Source of the DNA: Arion vulgaris
Taxonomy: Eukaryota; Mollusca; Gastropoda; Stylommatophora; Arionidae
DNA length: 64,000 nucleotides
Assembly (NCBI GenBank): GCA_020796225.1
Contig: CM036753.1
Coordinates: 5,451,001 to 5,515,000, forward strand
Direction of reading: 5' to 3'
Positions 44,566-56,153 of the stretch are shown here, one piece after another. Under the pieces are notes generated by a model. The model saw only the letters and a list, made by a program, of their open reading frames with translations. It had not been told where the DNA came from and searched no databases. Position 1 is the first letter of the stretch. Every line of letters starts with the position of its first letter. The translations under genes and the position numbers were made by a program.

Positions 44566-45575
44566 ATTCACGCTTCAAACTAAATTAGACAGACAGTTTT
44601 GTTCCGCCTAAACTAAACAGGCAGACAGTTTTTGTTCATGTCTTCAAACTAAATTCAGGCAGACAGTTTTTTGTTCGTCTTCAACTAAATTCAGGCGGGC
44701 AGTTATTTGTTCATGTCTTCAAACTAAATTCAGGCAGTTATTCATGTCTTCAAACTAAATTCAGGCAGTTATTCATGTCTTCAAACTAAATTCAGGCAGT
44801 TATTTGTTCATGTCTTCAAACTAAATTCGGGCAGACAGTTATTTGTTCATATCTTAAAACTAAATTCGGGCAGACAGTTTTTGTTCATGTCTTCAAACTA
44901 AATTCAGACAGACGTTTTTGTTCAATTTCAAACTAAATTCAGGCGGGACGTTATTTGTTCAATTCTTCAACTAAATTCAGGCAGACAGTTATTTGTTCAC
45001 GTCTTCAAACTAAATTCAGGCAGACTGTTATTTGTTCATATCTTCAAACTAAATTCAGGCAGTTATTCATGTCTTCAAACTAAATTCAGGCAGTTATTTG
45101 TTCATGTCTTCAAACTAAATTCAGGCAGACAGTTATTTGTTCATATCTTCAAACTAAATTCAGACAGACAGTTATTTGTTCATGTCTTCAAACTAAATTC
45201 AGACAGACAGTTATTTGTTCATGTTTTCAAACTAAATTCAGGCAGTTATTTGTTCATGTCTTCAAACTAAATTCAGGCAGACAGTTATTTGTTCATGTTT
45301 TCAAACTAAATTCAGACAGTTATTTGTTAAAGTTTTTCAAACTAAATTCAGGAGACAGTTATTTGTTCATGCTTCAAACTAAATTCACAATTATTCATGT
45401 CTTCAAACTAAATTAGGAGACAATTATTTGTTCTATACTTAAACTAAATTCAGGCGTTATTCATGCTAAAACAAAATTCAGGGACAATTATTTGTTCAGA
45501 TCTTCAAACTTACTTCAGACAAACATTTAATTGTTCAGATCTTCAAATTTTACTTCAGACAGACAATTATTTGTC
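44566..45575 (+). repeat. Minisatellite, 39-bp unit with a 31-bp short variant
   Basis: Around 27 units of 'cttcaaactaaattcaggca' + 'gacagttatttgttcatgt'; a short variant drops 8 bases around 'gacag' and 'ttg'. Both ends fade into diverged units, the centre is most uniform. Confidence 0.9.
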
Positions 45576-45579
45576 CATC

Positions 45580-46195
45580 TTTGATTACTTTATTAAAAAT
45601 TTTAGACAATACATAAGCACTTTTTCAAGTTGTCAAAAATAAACAAATCCAGTATTAAAAAATGATTTTAATTGTGTCTTCTAAAATAAATGTTGACAGA
45701 ATATTGACACTTGCGCTTAGTTCAGCTTTAAATAATGTACCTTCAAAAATTAAGCCTATTCATTTTAAGGATAACATTTTTCCTACTGTGCTATGTTTTA
45801 AAAAATATTATATGCATTTTACTTGATAATGCCATTTCAATCAAAATGTTGATTGTCTGTTGTTGTACTATATAAACTATTTTTACTTCATACTGTATAT
45901 TTTATTGTTTGGTTTTATACAATCCCCCCCCATTATTGATATACTTAATTGTTTTTAGAGATTATATTTAATAAAGAAATAAAAACATTAAAAATACATG
46001 TTGATTATTATTTTAATGCAGATATCTTTACAAAAATAAATGCTGACATCTTTAATATATATTCCATTTTGTTGTGGTTTAATATATAATCATCAAGTGC
46101 CATGCAGTGATTTACTGAGAGAATTAAATCTTTTTATTAATTTCTACCTTGTTACCGTTCATTTATTTATTGTTTTTCCAGAATTTATTATTGGT
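45580..46195. other. No recognisable gene
   Basis: Very AT-rich, no feature seen. Confidence 0.5.
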
Positions 46196-46470
46196 TAGGG
46201 TATATTATGCATCGGGCTGGCATTCCCAAAATGCTCCATCACCCGCTGCAGCAGCCACCCAAAAGTCCACTTGCTCACCCGTACCCATGTTGTTTGTATA
46301 TCATCTCTATCTACCACGGGACACTGTCTGGATCATTTGGTTTTGGTTACTCAACAATGTCACAGCACTCAGGCAGACCCATAGGTGTCAGTTTCCAAGG
46401 ATGTCGAGGGTATGCATACTATGGCTCGGGTTAAACACACTCCTCAATCTGCCTCTCAGGCATCCAGTTC
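46196..46470 (-). mobile_element. I-like LINE ORF end followed by repeat R1
   Basis: From 46470 to 46370 the minus strand matches the end of the RNase H ORF ('gagtatgcatacc' region, 'cacctatgggtctgcc'). It then runs on into the R1 block shared with 239-400, linking the two. Confidence 0.6.
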
Positions 46471-46884
46471 TATAACGTTTGACCCCAAAACCCTTAATCC
46501 CTGGATTGATTAAACATCAATTTTAATTGTCCTCATCCAACAGAGATCCAAGGGCCCGAAGAACATCCATTCCATCCTCAACTCCTGACAATCAACAATA
46601 TGATGCAAGTCTGCTTACTCTCTTATTGAAAAGGAACACCGCGATGCCTGAATTGGTAGATCTCCGAAGCTTCTGGGGGTTGAAACCTCTTAGAAGAATC
46701 CATTATAAAACAGCATTCTGGAACTTGATGTTTATGAATGTACAAATGTTTTTTTTAAAACAGAAACAATATTTAATGTTAGATATAAATTACATTAGTC
46801 TGAATAATGTTTATATTTTTTGTGAATGCAATTTTGGTACACAAGCAAGCATCATAAATAGTTAATTAGAAAACGACATCCAAA

Positions 46885-47015
46885 TATGCAAAAGATTAAT
46901 CAATATCGAACTGGTGTTGGGTGTTGACCTCTGGATTTTTGGGGGAGATTAGGACACCTATAGTCATATCCAAGTGCTATGATGATAGTCCTCAACACTT
47001 ATATCTGTTTTTGGG
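46885..47015 (+). mobile_element. I-like LINE 3' end
   Basis: 'catccaaatatgcaaaagat', 'ggacacctatagtcatatcc', 'tgctatgatgatagtcctca'. Confidence 0.65.
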
Positions 47016-47019
47016 ATAG

Positions 47020-47260
47020 AAGTGTTACAAGGAATCCTCTATCCCAGGACAGAGAAGAAACAAGAGATCTATCCAGAAAAACTCAGACTGAAATAAAGCT
47101 ATGATGCTACAAATAAGAAAGTGAGTATTTTGACATATAAAAACATGAATGTTTGGAAAAGACTGTTAGGGAAGGAGACATCATGGCAATGGGGAAGAAT
47201 GATTCAGGATGTCCAATCTAGCCTGACAAGAGCAGGGGAGGGATATCTGGTCTAAGCCAA
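47020..47260 (+). mobile_element. RTE-like LINE 3' fragment
   Basis: Follows 7585-7860: 'atgctacaaataagaaag', 'catataaaaacatgaatg', basic tail and 'ttcaggatgt'. Heavily damaged. Confidence 0.6.
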
Positions 47261-47261
47261 G

Positions 47262-47400
47262 CATTGACTTCATTGCACCAGGTGTTCCTATAGGCTAGGC
47301 TCAGTCCTCTCCAGAAATGGCACCCAACTGCTGGGTGTTGCTGCCCCCACTGATGGTGCTGGGCAATCGCAACATCTGTTCTGCTGCTGTAAATAGTTAA
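47262..47400 (-). mobile_element. SINE-E fragment
   Basis: 'attgacttcattgcaccagg' and 'ccagaaatggcacccaactg' match the SINE-E 3' half. Confidence 0.6.
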
Positions 47401-47574
47401 TTACTCTTTCTCTCTATATCCTGAGACATCCTTGGCGCCAAGAACATCAACAAATACATGTCATTATTCTTTGGTCTGCATCATCTCGGGCCCTATTGTT
47501 CTATCTATGACTCATTTCTTTCAGTTCCTGTTCTCCTCTAGGTCTTCTTGGGTTATCCAGACTAAAGACATATA

Positions 47575-48570
47575 GCACGTAGCTAAGATGGGGATTATTA
47601 AGTGCTATATTTGGTATTTGTGTATGATTCTGAAACATGGACAATCAACACCATTTGGAAGGCAGAATTAATACCTTTGAAACGGGGGATTTACAGTATT
47701 TAAGAAGAAATGACCTATTTCATGGAAACAACAAAAAAAAAGATGTTTTTAAAAACTAGAAAAAAAGAAAAAATTACCCAGAAAATGAAAGTTAAACAAA
47801 CATAATTTCGAACAGAGCATGACATGTCTCCTTTTTCCAGGTGTCTCCTATTTTTCGACCCTGAAAGGGAAACTAAAACGGGGAGTGTGAGGTTAGAGGA
47901 TAGAAATGACACATTGGTTTGATCAAAAATTACAGTGGAAGATTGTAGGGTAGGAGCAAGAGACAGACTGAGACAAAGTGGACGGAATCATCTGATCAAG
48001 AGCTGGACAATTTCAACATAAAGACAAGGGATATTTGATATGTAATTTGGAAGTCTCAGTCTGGCGCTCCTACTTCTATTTCGATGCAGATGGCCCTAAC
48101 ACTAACGGCTTAACGTCTAATTAGATTAATGTTGATGACATCCGTTCTATTAAATATATGCTTTAATCACCTCAATAATGAATGTCTGTTTTTACGATAT
48201 TCTTAAAATTATCTACGAGTATTGAAACTGTAATATATCATGTGTGATATCATATTGTACTTTGTTTTCTTCTCATATAATTTTGTGTGTAATCGAGTAG
48301 GGAGTACAGTTACTGAGTTACCAAGAGTTACACACGGCATAGTTTAGTGATTAAGTCCTTCTACAGCACTCTTGCTTAGAGATCGCATCAGTAAGGAAAA
48401 TATAAACATATCAGCCCTTTAAATGTTATGCAGATAAAAGGTAAATGTAATAAAGCAATTTGTTTATAGAAAACAATAACTATGAATGTAAAGAACCATA
48501 ATCTATATCTGGGAAAAAAAAGAAAAACTACCCATTTCTTTAAATACTTGTGAGCATTCCCTCTTGTCAG
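47575..48570. other. No recognisable gene
   Basis: A family L scrap occurs just before (47500-47575). The rest has no coherent frame. Confidence 0.45.
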
Positions 48571-48572
48571 AA

Positions 48573-48640
48573 GCCTCCATAGCTCAGTGGGTTAGAGCAC
48601 TGGTCTTTAAACCAGGGCGGAGTTCGATCCTCCGGGGGTA
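48573..48640 (+). tRNA. tRNA-Thr-like pseudogene
   Basis: Clear D arm (GCTC / GAGC), an anticodon arm like tRNA-Thr(UGU) but with a loop one base short ('ctggtctttaaaccag'; an intact gene would have 'cttgtaa' in the loop), and a perfect 5-bp T arm around TTCGATC. The variable loop is shortened and the 3' acceptor strand pairs poorly with GCCTCCA. Probably a decayed gene or a SINE-founder relic. Confidence 0.6.
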
Positions 48641-48974
48641 TAAACATTTTATATTTTTTTATAAGTTGGGGCTATAAACATTTTTATATATTTTCTTTGT
48701 TTTCCCAACAAACCCGAAGCATTACGGTTTTGATAATATTGTTTGTCATCTTGCATAGTTATCGTGTGTGAAGCATTGACATTTAATAAAGCAAATGATA
48801 AAGCAGAAAAACTAAAAAGCACGCCATGAATCTGTTCACACCTCGAGTGGGTGCGGGGAACTCTGCCTACAGCTCTTGATGTTGTCAAACCAGAATTTTC
48901 TGCCCTCTTCCTTCTTCCATCTCCAACTTTCTTTGTAATATCAAGATAGCCAGAGTACAGTAAGAACAACAGAA

Positions 48975-49780
48975 GGAATGACCGACTGGTTCTCCATTAC
49001 ATCAGGTGTTGGGCAAGGTTGTTCCCCCCCACTACTCTTTATTGCATATATGGATAAAATAACTCAAGAGTCAAATTCAGATAATGATGAAATAAATGAA
49101 CTGCTGTTTGCAGATGATCAGTGCCTGATACATCAAAATGAACAAGATCTACAACATCATATTGACACCTTGAACAAAAATTGTCTAAAACATGACATGA
49201 AAATCAACAACACTAAAACAGAAATAATGAATATGGGAAGAAAACATAATAATCTAGACATCCATGTCAATGTGCTAAAATAAACCAGGTGAAAGAATTC
49301 AAATACTTAGGAAGCATATTCACAGAAGACGGAAAACTGGATAGAGGATAGAGGCTAAGTACAAGCAATGCTGGAACCTCCAGCTAGCCCATTGTTAAGG
49401 CACCCAAAATTTCACAGGCAGCTAAGCAACAGATGATCAACAGCATTTTTTTACCTACTTTGTGTTACCAGAGCCAAACATGGACATTGAGCAAAGGCAG
49501 TCACAAAAAAAAACTACATTGAAATGTTGCCTAGAAAAGTTACAAACAAACCCAAAAAAGAAGAATCACCAACATCAGCATAAGAAAAAAAAGTTGGCAC
49601 AAACCGTGCTGAATTCATAGATAAACAAAGAATGAAGTGGTTTGCCACTTAATAAGAATGCATCCAAACTCCACTGTATAAATCTTCTACAACAGAACAT
49701 CAAAAAAAAGAAGAGGAAGACACGGAAAAAATGGTTAGATAACGTGGGAGAATCCTGTGAAAGAGCAAAGATAACATCTC
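48975..49780 (+). mobile_element. LINE reverse transcriptase, 3' half
   Basis: The 101-codon frame 48978-49283 has the 'TSGVGQGC' motif (usually GVRQGC), 'LLFIAYMDKI', the catalytic 'LLFADDQCLI' (F-A-D-D) and 'KINNTKTEIMNMG'. Downstream frames give the thumb ('LPTLCYQSQTW'), 'MKWF' and 'RMHPNSTVY'. Stops appear after 49283. Same family as 1930-2320 and 29873-30375. Confidence 0.75.
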
Positions 49781-49784
49781 GCCT

Positions 49785-50135
49785 CTGCATCCGGCATGCT
49801 CAAATCATCAGTTACATCCTGAGCCTATTATATCGTGCTCTTCCTCTTCTCCTCTTTGTCAGGATGTCGCGCCTTCCATAATGGTTCTCCAACCCTTAGT
49901 GTTTCTTTATATTCTAAAAATTTTTCAATTTTTTAATTGTAACATCAGCCAGTTTTCTTTAATTTTGAGTTCTTTCTGGATAGATCTATTTATTCTTTCT
50001 CGGGCCACAATATACGGAGGACCCTCTGACACTTATATTCAAAAGCACATATGTTTTTTTACTTCCTTGTTAAAATCCATGTTTCCTCATTGCCACTGGG
50101 AACATACTCTTAATTTTCTGATCTTTGTTTGTTTT
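49785..50135 (-). mobile_element. RTE-like LINE 3' fragment
   Basis: Reverse copy of 7500-7860 without the GAT end, abutting the previous LINE; a mariner interrupts or borders it at about 50140. Confidence 0.65.
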
Positions 50136-50149
50136 TCCCAATTGAAGAA

Positions 50150-50870
50150 AGTGTGCTCAATGTTGGTACCCAGACAATTGAAGGAGGAACACAAAATGAA
50201 CCGATTTGGCCTGTCCTTGCGACATCTCTGTCGATACGAAGATGAAGGAGAAAACATGCTGAACAGGATTGTTACTGAGGATGAATCATGGGGGCATCAC
50301 TACCAGCCCGAATCAAAGCGTGCTTCAATCAGTGCAAACATCTTTTCTTCGCCTTGTGTCAAAAATTCCAAGGTTACACCATCAGCAGGGAAAGTCATGC
50401 TGACGGTGTTCTGGAATTGTCAAGGAGTGCTTTTAACTAATTTCAAGAAGAGAGGTGACAATGTGAATTCTGAATCATACTGTGAAGTTCTATCGATGCT
50501 TCATGATGCAATTCGAAAAAATACCGGACTGCTGACTACAGGAGTGTTGCTTTTCATGACAATGCGAGACCACATACGGCTTTGATTAACTCAGGAGAAA
50601 ATTAACCCAAATACGGTGGAAGTTCTGGGAAAATCAACCTTACAGTTCCGACTTAGCCCCTAACGATTTCCACCTTTTTGGTCCACTGAAAACCCACCTT
50701 TGGGGGGAGACATTTCAGAATGACGCCGAAGTTGAATGTGAAGTGAAAAAGTGGTTTAGAAAACAGAGCCCGCAGTTCTATACAACCGGTTTGGGAGGAT
50801 TGATAAAACGATGGGATAAGTCATCAATGTTGGTGGAAATTATGTTGAAAATAAAAATAATGTATGTATA
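50150..50870 (+). pseudogene. Mariner transposase, C-terminal two thirds
   Basis: The frame reads 'VPRQLKEEHKMNRFGLSLRH', 'RIVTEDESWGHHYQPESKRA' (first catalytic Asp), 'SAGKVMLTVFWNCQGVLL', 'SESYCEVL' and, after frameshifts, the second Asp region ('HDNARPHTA', read as 'MTMRDH') and 'SDLAPNDFHLFGPLKTHLWG' (third Asp, PND), giving a DD34D-type triad. The N-terminal DNA-binding part is missing and no inverted ends were found. A different lineage from the mariner at 36036-37425. Confidence 0.85.
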
Positions 50871-51239
50871 AAAATAAACTGATTTCAAGTTGTTATTATG
50901 TTTAGTTATTCTACAGCCATTTGTCTTACTTATTGAATTCCCCTGTATATATAGCATACTGTCCACTGACTTCTTTGTTTAATTTGTCTTGGGCCAGGAC
51001 AAAATAAGGATGTACGTTAATCTTGCATTTCAGTACTGTTAGATTGAGATGATATCATTTAGAAAAGAACACTATATGTGTCATTGATACGTTATTGCGC
51101 AATATCAATATTGTATCAATCCCAACATATGCCAAGGGGAAATTGAAAAGATGACTAAAAAATATAGAAAGCAAGTTGAATGCATTTGTAAATAGATGTC
51201 TGTATAAAATGGGACAAATTCAGGAAAAGTGATGAAATC

Positions 51240-51720
51240 AGAGAAATGTTTGGTCAACCCTATAACAACTAATCTAAGATGGGAAGATGAAGATATGTTG
51301 GGGATACCTTAGAAGAAATGATTAAAGAATACCAAGCAGGCATTGAAGTGGAAGGGCCCAAGGGCTTAAGAAAAATAGGACGCCTTAGGGAAACCTTGAG
51401 ACTAAATTTACTGAGAGAGACAATAAATCCAGTGGTTTCCGGGCCCAAATTTGGGGTGTGAATAGAACCACTGTTACCTGCCACGCATGTCGTAAGAGGC
51501 GGGTAAGGAGGTTTGCTGAAATCGGATGCACATGTCCAAACGTGTGAAGTCTGCCTTTAGGGGCCTACCAAACTAATGTGCAACGTATACACGTTCTTTG
51601 GGAAAGATCAAACATATCCCAAAGAGTGATTAAAATTGATCATAAAGAACGAACGCAAAGAAGAAATAACGGACTCAATTTCATGGACGAGATTGAGCGA
51701 GTTGCCCAGGACAAATTAAT
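51240..51720 (+). mobile_element. LINE 3' ORF fragment split by a SINE-A
   Basis: Coding remnants before ('QALKWKGPRA', 'RETLRLNLLRE') and after ('GLNFMDEIERVAQDK') the SINE at 51433-51668 line up with the intact order at 11180-11335. Confidence 0.7.
51433..51668 (+). mobile_element. SINE-A copy inside a LINE
   Basis: Starts 'gtggtttccgggcccaaat', tail 'cgaacgcaaagaagaaa'. A short 'aataa' repeat flanks it. Confidence 0.75.
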
Positions 51721-51835
51721 TTATTAAACAACATGTAAGATATTACTTTTTAATGTAAAATACAAATAGAAACATAGATTACGATTTTCACATGTCTGTT
51801 ACATATGTTCATCAAAGTTATTCTTTTTATGTATG

Positions 51836-52066
51836 CTTCTTCTTTTTGTGTTCATTCTTTACAACCAATTTTAATCACTCTTTGTGATATGTTTGATCTT
51901 TGCCAAGAACGTGTATACTTTGTACATTGGTTTGTAGGCCCTAAACGCATATACTTCTACACGTTTGGACACATGCATCCGATTTCAACCAAACCTCCTT
52001 AGTCGCCTCTTACGACATGCGTGGCAGGTAAGAGTGGTTCTATTCTTTACACCCCAAATTTGGAAA
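51836..52066 (-). mobile_element. SINE-A copy joined to a headless SINE-D
   Basis: Reverse SINE-A, from 'cttcttctttttgtgttc' to 'ccaaatttgg'. It directly abuts SINE-D sequence at 52071, replacing the tRNA head of that SINE. Confidence 0.75.
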
Positions 52067-52070
52067 TTCG

Positions 52071-52193
52071 CGGCTGGCAGAAAAGCCACAGGTTCACCAG
52101 ATTCACGGTGTTCGTGGCACCGAACCGAAGGGTTACGATGTCCACGGCACCGAGCCGAAGAGCTAAAAATCTCAAGTGCTTCTGGATCGGTAA
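52071..52193 (+). mobile_element. SINE-D body, head missing
   Basis: 'cagaaaagccacaggttcac', 'gtggcaccgaaccgaaggg', 'ggcaccgagccgaagagc' to 'aagtgcttctggatc'. Confidence 0.75.
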
Positions 52194-52251
52194 AAAAATT
52201 TTTTAAAATGTGTGCTTTCTTAGACATAAGCATTATTTTATTATTTAAAAA

Positions 52252-52392
52252 AGCACTGGTCAACTTACGCACGAGTCGGCTCTAACGGCATTCTCTATGC
52301 ACTGGTCAGCCTAACAAACCAGTCGGCTCTGACGGCATTCTCTATGCGCTGGTCAGCCTAACGCACGAGTCGGCTCTGACGGCATTCTCTAT
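52252..52392 (+). repeat. Tandem repeat, 47-bp unit, 3 copies
   Basis: Units contain 'agtcggctctgacggcattc' and 'tatgcgctggtcagcctaac'. Confidence 0.85.
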
Positions 52393-52439
52393 GATCAATC
52401 AGAACCGACACTAAGTACGGTATAACTAGGTAGATGTGG

Positions 52440-54477
52440 TATTTCAATGTTTTAAGGAATCTTACTTCAATGTTTTAAGGAATCTTACTTCAATGTTTTA
52501 AGGAATCTTACTTCAATGTTTAGAATCTTATCAATGTTTTAAGGAATCTTACTTCAATGTTTTAAGGAATCTTACTTCAATGTTTTAGGAATCTTACTTC
52601 AATGTTTTAGGAATCTTACTTCAATGTTTTAGGAATCTTACTTCAATGTTTTAGAATTTACTTCAATGTTTTAAGGGAATCTTACTTCAATGTTTTAAGG
52701 AATCTTACTTCAATGTTTTAAGGAATCTTACTTCAATGTTTTAAGGAATCTTACTTCAATGTTTTAAGGAATCTTACTTCAATGTTTTAGGGAATCCTAC
52801 TTCAATGTTTTAAGGAATCTTACTTCAATGTTTTAAGGAATCTTACTTCAATGTTTTAAGGAATCTTACTTCAATGTTTTAAGGAATCTTACTTCAATGT
52901 TTTAAGGAATCTTACTTCAATGTTTTAAGGAATCTTACTTCAATGTTTTAAGGGAATCTTACTTCAATGTTTTAAGGAATCTTACTTCAATGTTTTAAGG
53001 AATCTTACTTCAATGTTTTAAGGGAATCTTACTTCAATGTTTTAAGGAATCTTACTTCAATGTTTTAAGGAATCCTACTTCAATGTTTTAGAAATCCAAC
53101 TTCAATGTTTTAGGAATATTACTCAATGTTTTAAGGAATCCTACTTCAATGTTTTAGGGAATCCGACTTCAATGTTTTAAGGAATCTTACTTCAATGTTT
53201 TAGGGAATCCTACTTCAATGTTTTAAGGGAATCCTACTTCAATGTTTTAGGAATCCACTTCAATGTTTTAAGGAAATCCAACTTCAATGTTTTAGGGAAT
53301 ATTACTTCAATGTTTTAAGGGAATCCTACTTCAATGTTTTAGGGAATATTACTTCAACGTTTTAGGGAATCTTACTTCAATGTTTTAGGGAATATTACTT
53401 CAACGTTTTAGGGAATCTTACTTCAATGTTTTAAGGAATCTTACTTCAACGTTTTAGGAATCTTACTTCAATGTTTTAAGGAATCTTACTTCAATGTTTT
53501 AAGGAATCTTACTTCAATGTTTTAGGGAATCCTACTTCAATGTTTTAAGGAATCTTACTTCAATGTTTTAAGGGAATCCTACTTCAATGTTTTAAGGAAT
53601 CTTACTTCAATGTTTTAAGGAATCTTACTTCAATGTTTTAAGGAATCTTACTTCAATGTTTTAAGGAATCTTACTTCAATGTTTTAAGGAATCTTACTTC
53701 AATGTTTTAAGGAATCTTACTTCAATGTTTTAAGGGAATCTTACTTCAATGTTTTAAGGAATCTTACTTCAATGTTTTAAGGAATCTTACTTCAATGTTT
53801 TAAGGAATCTTACTTCAATGTTTTAAGGAATCTTACTTCAATGTTTTAAGGAATCTTACTTCAATGTTTTAGGGAATCCTACTTCAATGTTTTAAGGAAT
53901 CTTACTTCAATGTTTTAAGGAATCTTACTTCAATGTTTTAAGGGAATCTTACTTCAATGTTTTAAGGAATCTTACTTCAATGTTTTAAGGAATCTTACTT
54001 CAATGTTTTAGGGAATCCTACTTCAATGTTTTAAGGAATCTTACTTCAATGTTTTAAGGAATCTTACTTCAATGTTTTAAGGAATCTTACTTCAATGTTT
54101 TAAGGGAATCCTACTTCAATGTTTTAAGGAATCTTACTTCAATGTTTTAGGGAATCCTACTTCAATGTTTTAAGGAAATCTTACTTCAATGTTTTAAGGA
54201 ATCTTACTTCAATGTTTTAAGGAATCTTACTTCAATGTTTTAAGGAATCTTACTTCAATGTTTTAAGGAATCTTACTTCAATGTTTTAGGGAATCCTACT
54301 TCAATGTTTTAAGGAATCTTACTTCAATGTTTTAGGGAATCCTACTTCAATGTTTTAAGGGAGTCTTACTTCAATGTTTTAGGGAATCCTACTTCAATGT
54401 TTTAAGGAATCTTACTTCAATGTTTTAAGGAATCTTACTTCAATGTTTTAAGGAATCTTACTTCAATGTTTTGGGAA
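52440..54477 (+). repeat. Satellite array, 23-bp unit, about 88 copies
   Basis: The unit is 'aatgttttaaggaatcttac' + 'ttc'. Variants change AAGG to AGG, AGGG or AAGGG and TCTTAC to TCCTAC. The region around 53080-53440 is most diverged. Unit variants follow mixed order, with blocks repeated locally. Confidence 0.95.
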
Positions 54478-54479
54478 TC

Positions 54480-54855
54480 TAGAAAACAAAGACGTCAGAA
54501 ATATTTGTTGAAAAAACGAATGTGAGGGATAAAATAAAGACAATGAATTGGGAGTGTTATATTAAATGAGACACATACCGATCCGAATTCACAATTTTCT
54601 CCGTTAGTTCGTTTACAATCAGTTTCCGATGATATATCTAAACAGAAATATGAATCGTTTCAAAGAACCTAACTGTCAATATATTGTCATCACTTGTCTC
54701 CACAATTTCCCATTCAATTTAATCTACTAAAGTCCAGCTTGAGCTACCAAATAGTCGAAGATGGAGAACTGTGACATATTGTTTTTTGGACGTCTGGAGA
54801 CCATTTTTGGCAAAATGTACTTGTCAGTTTGGACAACTTTTATTTTGTACTTTTT
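54480..54855. other. No recognisable gene
   Basis: Unique-looking AT-rich spacer between the satellite and a SINE. Confidence 0.5.
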
Positions 54856-54857
54856 TT

Positions 54858-55463
54858 TCCGATCCAGAAGCACTTGAGCTTTTCAGCTCTTCGGCTCGGT
54901 GCCATTGACATCGTAACCCTTCGGTTCGGTGCCACGAACACCGTTCGCTTCGGTTGTAGTGCGTAAATGCGCGTTTTTTATTCCCGTGCCTATTGGGCAT
55001 GCATCTTCCGACTTCGACGGTTGAGGTTTCATTTCTGGAATCCTCCTACCATAGGCTGATTGCCTTTCTCGGCTTAAGGGTTCTGCCTAACCCGGACCGC
55101 CGTATTTAACACATAGCGAAAGTAAAGCGGCGTGTCGGTAGCGATCGCAATTCTGATCGGTCACCATCGTACTTCCGAGTCGCTTAACTACACCACAAAA
55201 CATATCCATGAATAACACAATATATCCTGCGTCCAAATGAATGAAAAGTAGTAATCCAGGCCACGGAAGCAAGATGAAGTGATCAAAATTTATTGCTGAC
55301 GCTAACCGATACGTTCGCTCAGCGCCATTTGTAAACCGGAAGTCACGAACACCGTAAATCTGGGGAATCTGTGGCTTTTTCTCCCATCCCACGGAATTGA
55401 ACCTGCACACACAGAGGGATAGTCACCCGTAGTCCAACGCGCTACGAACACGCTGGGCAGACG
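54858..55463 (-). mobile_element. SINE-D copy split by a 399-bp insertion
   Basis: SINE-D parts at 54858-54944 and 55356-55463, including 'ctcttcggctcggtgcc' and the B-box 'ggaattgaacc'. The parts rejoin precisely across the 12-bp duplication 'cacgaacaccgt'. Confidence 0.8.
54945..55343 (-). mobile_element. Unclassified 399-bp GC-rich insertion with 12-bp target duplication
   Basis: Flanked by 'cacgaacaccgt' (54933-54944 and 55344-55355). GC- and CpG-rich. On the minus strand it starts 'acttccggtttacaaatggc', promoter/first-exon-like, and lacks a poly(A) or microsatellite tail. A 107-codon minus frame crosses its 3' two thirds into the SINE and carries no recognisable domain. Confidence 0.7.
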
Positions 55464-55464
55464 G

Positions 55465-56095
55465 ACTTTACAGCGTCTTGTGCGGAGCCTAAAAGTATTT
55501 GTTTGTTGATTTATTTCTAATATTATACCGTGATCATGTGAATAATTTCCGTCCGTTCTTAGGTCTCAGGGACATATTTAGTTTTTATTCGAAAAGTTTT
55601 TTTGCTTCATTCAGTGATATTCTGTTGTGGAGTTGTTGCTTGTTGGTACCTGGCAGCTGTCTCGTTTCCCACAAAACCAGTGTACTGCAATCCATTTCAG
55701 TGATACCTGTATTATTTTTTAATTAACTGACAGCTGCTTTCAATATTATATGGTAGCAGTTCATGTTAAAATATCATCAGTTCTATCAAGTTAATCAAGT
55801 TATCAGTTAATCAAGTCTGAAGATCTGAGATAATGTTATACAGAACGACCATATTTGATCTTTTACATCTTCATTCATCCAGTATCTTCTTCTTCTTTGC
55901 GTTTGCCCGCTATGAATTCAGATGTAGTCAGGGCAACTGGAACTGGCACTTCTGACTGATTTTTGCATGAAGGCATGCTTTCATTATTATCAGTGTCCCC
56001 TGCCATACAGGTGTGCTTTCTCCAACTTCAGAGGTACCTCCAGTATCTGCGTATCCTCTAGAATTTTCGATTGTTCTGTATTGTAGTTTTCGTTT
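55465..56095. other. No recognisable gene
   Basis: AT-rich; a short TTCTTCTTCTTTGCG at 55887 may be a SINE-A tail relic. Confidence 0.4.
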
Positions 56096-56153
56096 TAGTG
56101 TATTAAAGATGAGAGTATATGAGGGTACTGTTGATATGAGGGTATTAGAGCTG
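56096..56153 (+). repeat. Outlying unit of the 46-bp minisatellite
   Basis: 'tgttgatatgagggtattag' and 'agctgt' match the unit of the array at 60050-61190, in the same orientation, on the other side of the LINE. Confidence 0.75.

Noticed and set aside
44566..45575. Evenly spaced repeats that could be mistaken for a CRISPR array
   Set aside because: Units are contiguous tandem copies without unique spacers, in a eukaryotic genome.
49881..50585. 234-codon frame taken as one protein
   Set aside because: The first 90 codons are antisense LINE; only the part from about 50150 is mariner transposase.
52440..54477. Possible CRISPR-like or telomere-like array
   Set aside because: 23-bp direct tandem units without spacers; not a telomeric motif.
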